From the NCBI RefSeq assembly GCF_947498175.1, contig NZ_CANMJB010000002.1:248001-312000 (forward strand): a stretch of 64,000 nucleotides of DNA, written 5' to 3'. Under the pieces are notes generated by a model. It had not been told where the DNA came from and did no database searches. It worked only from the letters and a program-made list of their open reading frames with translations. Of this stretch, positions 62,782 to 64,000 are shown one piece after another. The stretch comes from an uncultured Algimonas sp. (GTDB lineage Bacteria; Pseudomonadota; Alphaproteobacteria; Caulobacterales; Maricaulaceae). Every line of letters starts with the position of its first letter. The first letter of the stretch is position 1. The position numbers were made by a program, and so were the translations under genes.

Positions 62782-64000
62782 TCACTCCAACCTCTCATAG
62801 GTCAGATAGCTCGACCGGCTCGCCGCATCCGCGTCCGGAAAGTCCTCCCGGAAATGACCGCCACGACTTTCCTCGCGCGCCAGGGCGGCGGCGGCGATCA
62901 TATGGCTGGCGATGAGCGGGTTGGCGCGGCCGACCTGGTCGATCAGCCCGCCGATGATGTCGATCAGCCGGTTCAGACCTGCCGCATTTCGGCGCACGCC
63001 GCAATGTTCGGTCATGGAGTGTCGAAGCGACTGGCTCACCTCCGGTCCCATAGACAGCCAGGGCTGGATCCGAACCCCTTCGGCCCGGCGTTCCACCGGG
63101 TCGGCCTCGTTGATGTGCGCAGCGGCGCGGCCCCCGAACACCACGGCTTCCAGCAGGCTGTTGGACGCGAGCCGGTTCGCGCCGTGCAGCCCGGTCGCCG
63201 CGCATTCCCCAACCGCGTAAAGGCCGGGCAGGGAGGACCGCCCATCCTCGTCCGTCGCCACGCCGCCCATATGGTAATGCACGGCGGGCGCGACGGGGAT
63301 GAGGTCGGTGCGGGGATCTATCCCGGCGCTCATGCAGCTCTCGAACACGGTCGGAAACTCGTCCGGAAAGTGTGCGCCGATGCTGTCGCGGCAATCGAGG
63401 AAAGGTGGCCGGCCGGCCTGGATCTCGGCGAAGATGGCGCGGGCGACATCGTCGCGCGGGGCCAGTTCGCCCTGCGGGCTGTAGCGGTCCATGAAGCGCC
63501 GCCCGTCCGCATTGACGAGGGTCGCGCCTTCGCCGCGCAGTGCCTCGGTCGCCAGCGGGGCCGGATCGCGGCCGATGTCGATGGCGGTGGGGTGGAACTG
63601 CACGAATTCCATGTCGCGCAAGGTCGCTCCGACGACCGCCGCCATGCCCAGCGAATCGCCTCGGGCCGTGCGCGGATTGGTCGTGACGGAAAACAGCCCG
63701 CCGATCCCGCCGGTCGCCAGCACGGTCGTGTCCGCCTCCACGGACAGCAGGGCGCCGTCGTCGCGCCGCGCCAAAGCGCCTGCGATCCCGCCTTGCGCGT
63801 CCAGCAGCAGGCTTTCCGCGCGCCAGCCGATCAGCCCTTCGACATGGTCGGCGTCCTGGGCGCGCCGCACCATGACGTTGATGATTTCGCGCCCGGCCGT
63901 GTCGCCTTTCACGCGCGCCACGCGCGGCAGCGAGTGGGCGGCTTCGAGCGACAGATAGAGCTCTCCGGCATCGGAGCGGTCGAACGGCACGCCCATCGCT
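62782..64000 (-). CDS. nadB: L-aspartate oxidase NadB, C-terminal part (cut by window edge)
   Basis: At least 404 residues are visible; the start lies beyond 64000. Signatures: VLATGGIGGLFSVTTNP, FVQFHPTAIDI, the active-site region APAVHYHMGGVATD and the FAD motif GLHGANRLASNSLLEAVVFGGRAA. It oxidises aspartate to iminoaspartate, the first step of NAD synthesis. The C-terminal helical domain is complete and ends at 62782. NadC is encoded nearby. Confidence 0.95.
   Translation of the reverse strand, partial: AMGVPFDRSDAGELYLSLEAAHSLPRVARVKGDTAGREIINVMVRRAQDADHVEGLIGWRAESLLLDAQGGIAGALARRDDGALLSVEADTTVLATGGIGGLFSVTTNPRTARGDSLGMAAVVGATLRDMEFVQFHPTAIDIGRDPAPLATEALRGEGATLVNADGRRFMDRYSPQGELAPRDDVARAIFAEIQAGRPPFLDCRDSIGAHFPDEFPTVFESCMSAGIDPRTDLIPVAPAVHYHMGGVATDEDGRSSLPGLYAVGECAATGLHGANRLASNSLLEAVVFGGRAAAHINEADPVERRAEGVRIQPWLSMGPEVSQSLRHSMTEHCGVRRNAAGLNRLIDIIGGLIDQVGRANPLIASHMIAAAALAREESRGGHFREDFPDADAASRSSYLTYERLE

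Overview
The window is high-GC, densely coded DNA from an alphaproteobacterium. Evidence for this is a MucR-type regulator, a PleC/DivJ-like PAS histidine kinase, an HWE-type (HisKA_2) kinase, a PntAA/AB/B transhydrogenase operon preceded by an aa3-oxidase subunit IV gene, GGAAC-N16/17-CGTT promoters of the sigma-EcfG type, and a gene transfer agent (GTA) locus. A separately encoded GafY-like/GafZ-like pair, rather than one fused GafA, points towards the Caulobacterales/Maricaulales/Hyphomonadales side of the class. The genus cannot be named from this sequence. No rRNA, tRNA, CRISPR array or insertion sequence was found.

Layout. 1-6016: tail of a multisubunit Mrp/Mnh-type cation:proton antiporter operon with three ND2/4/5-like proton-translocating subunits, ending in a mucR-like gene. 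6279-13954: a PAS-domain gene, then gafY-like and gafZ-like regulators, then GTA structural genes (small terminase candidate, large terminase, portal, small gp3.5-like protein, frameshifted prohead protease). The locus ends in one ORF whose N-terminus is the start of the HK97-type capsid protein and whose remainder is the C-terminus of the GTA host-specificity protein, so the genes in between are missing. 13969-22116: DnaJ/CbpA-like protein, PepSY protein, two OmpR-type two-component systems, a DUF938 methyltransferase and a Deg-type periplasmic protease. 22113-30746, mostly on the minus strand: PleC-like hybrid-sensor kinase, EAL protein, two tiny membrane proteins, DUF5694 protein, aminopeptidase N. 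31158-38189: stress-type PfpI and YghU proteins, a SpoIIAA-like protein with a sigma-EcfG promoter, and an ABC ATPase with a 1224-residue permease/M1-peptidase fusion. 38350-46118: GGCT protein, TRIC channel, a split photolyase-like pair with a renalase-like oxidoreductase, HWE kinase, beta-barrel porin and its NtrC-type neighbour. 46398-49981: cox IV and the pnt operon with an extra small membrane gene inside it. 50188-57506: GST, EamA exporter, pirin, AzoR/LysR divergon, single-domain response regulator, enoyl-CoA hydratase, sodium/solute symporter. 57513-64000: lipoprotein, a pseudo-metzincin membrane protein plus MscS channel behind a sigma-EcfG promoter, nadC, a TetR/DUF5367 divergon with a double operator, and the 3' part of nadB.

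The most notable region is 6863-13954, a GTA locus that keeps its regulators, terminase and portal but has lost most capsid and tail genes by an internal deletion. A palindrome TATAGGA-N6-TCCT occurs both before the gafY-like gene and before the portal gene. Second are the split photolyase (39509-41792) and the pseudo-metzincin/MscS stress operon (58637-60822).
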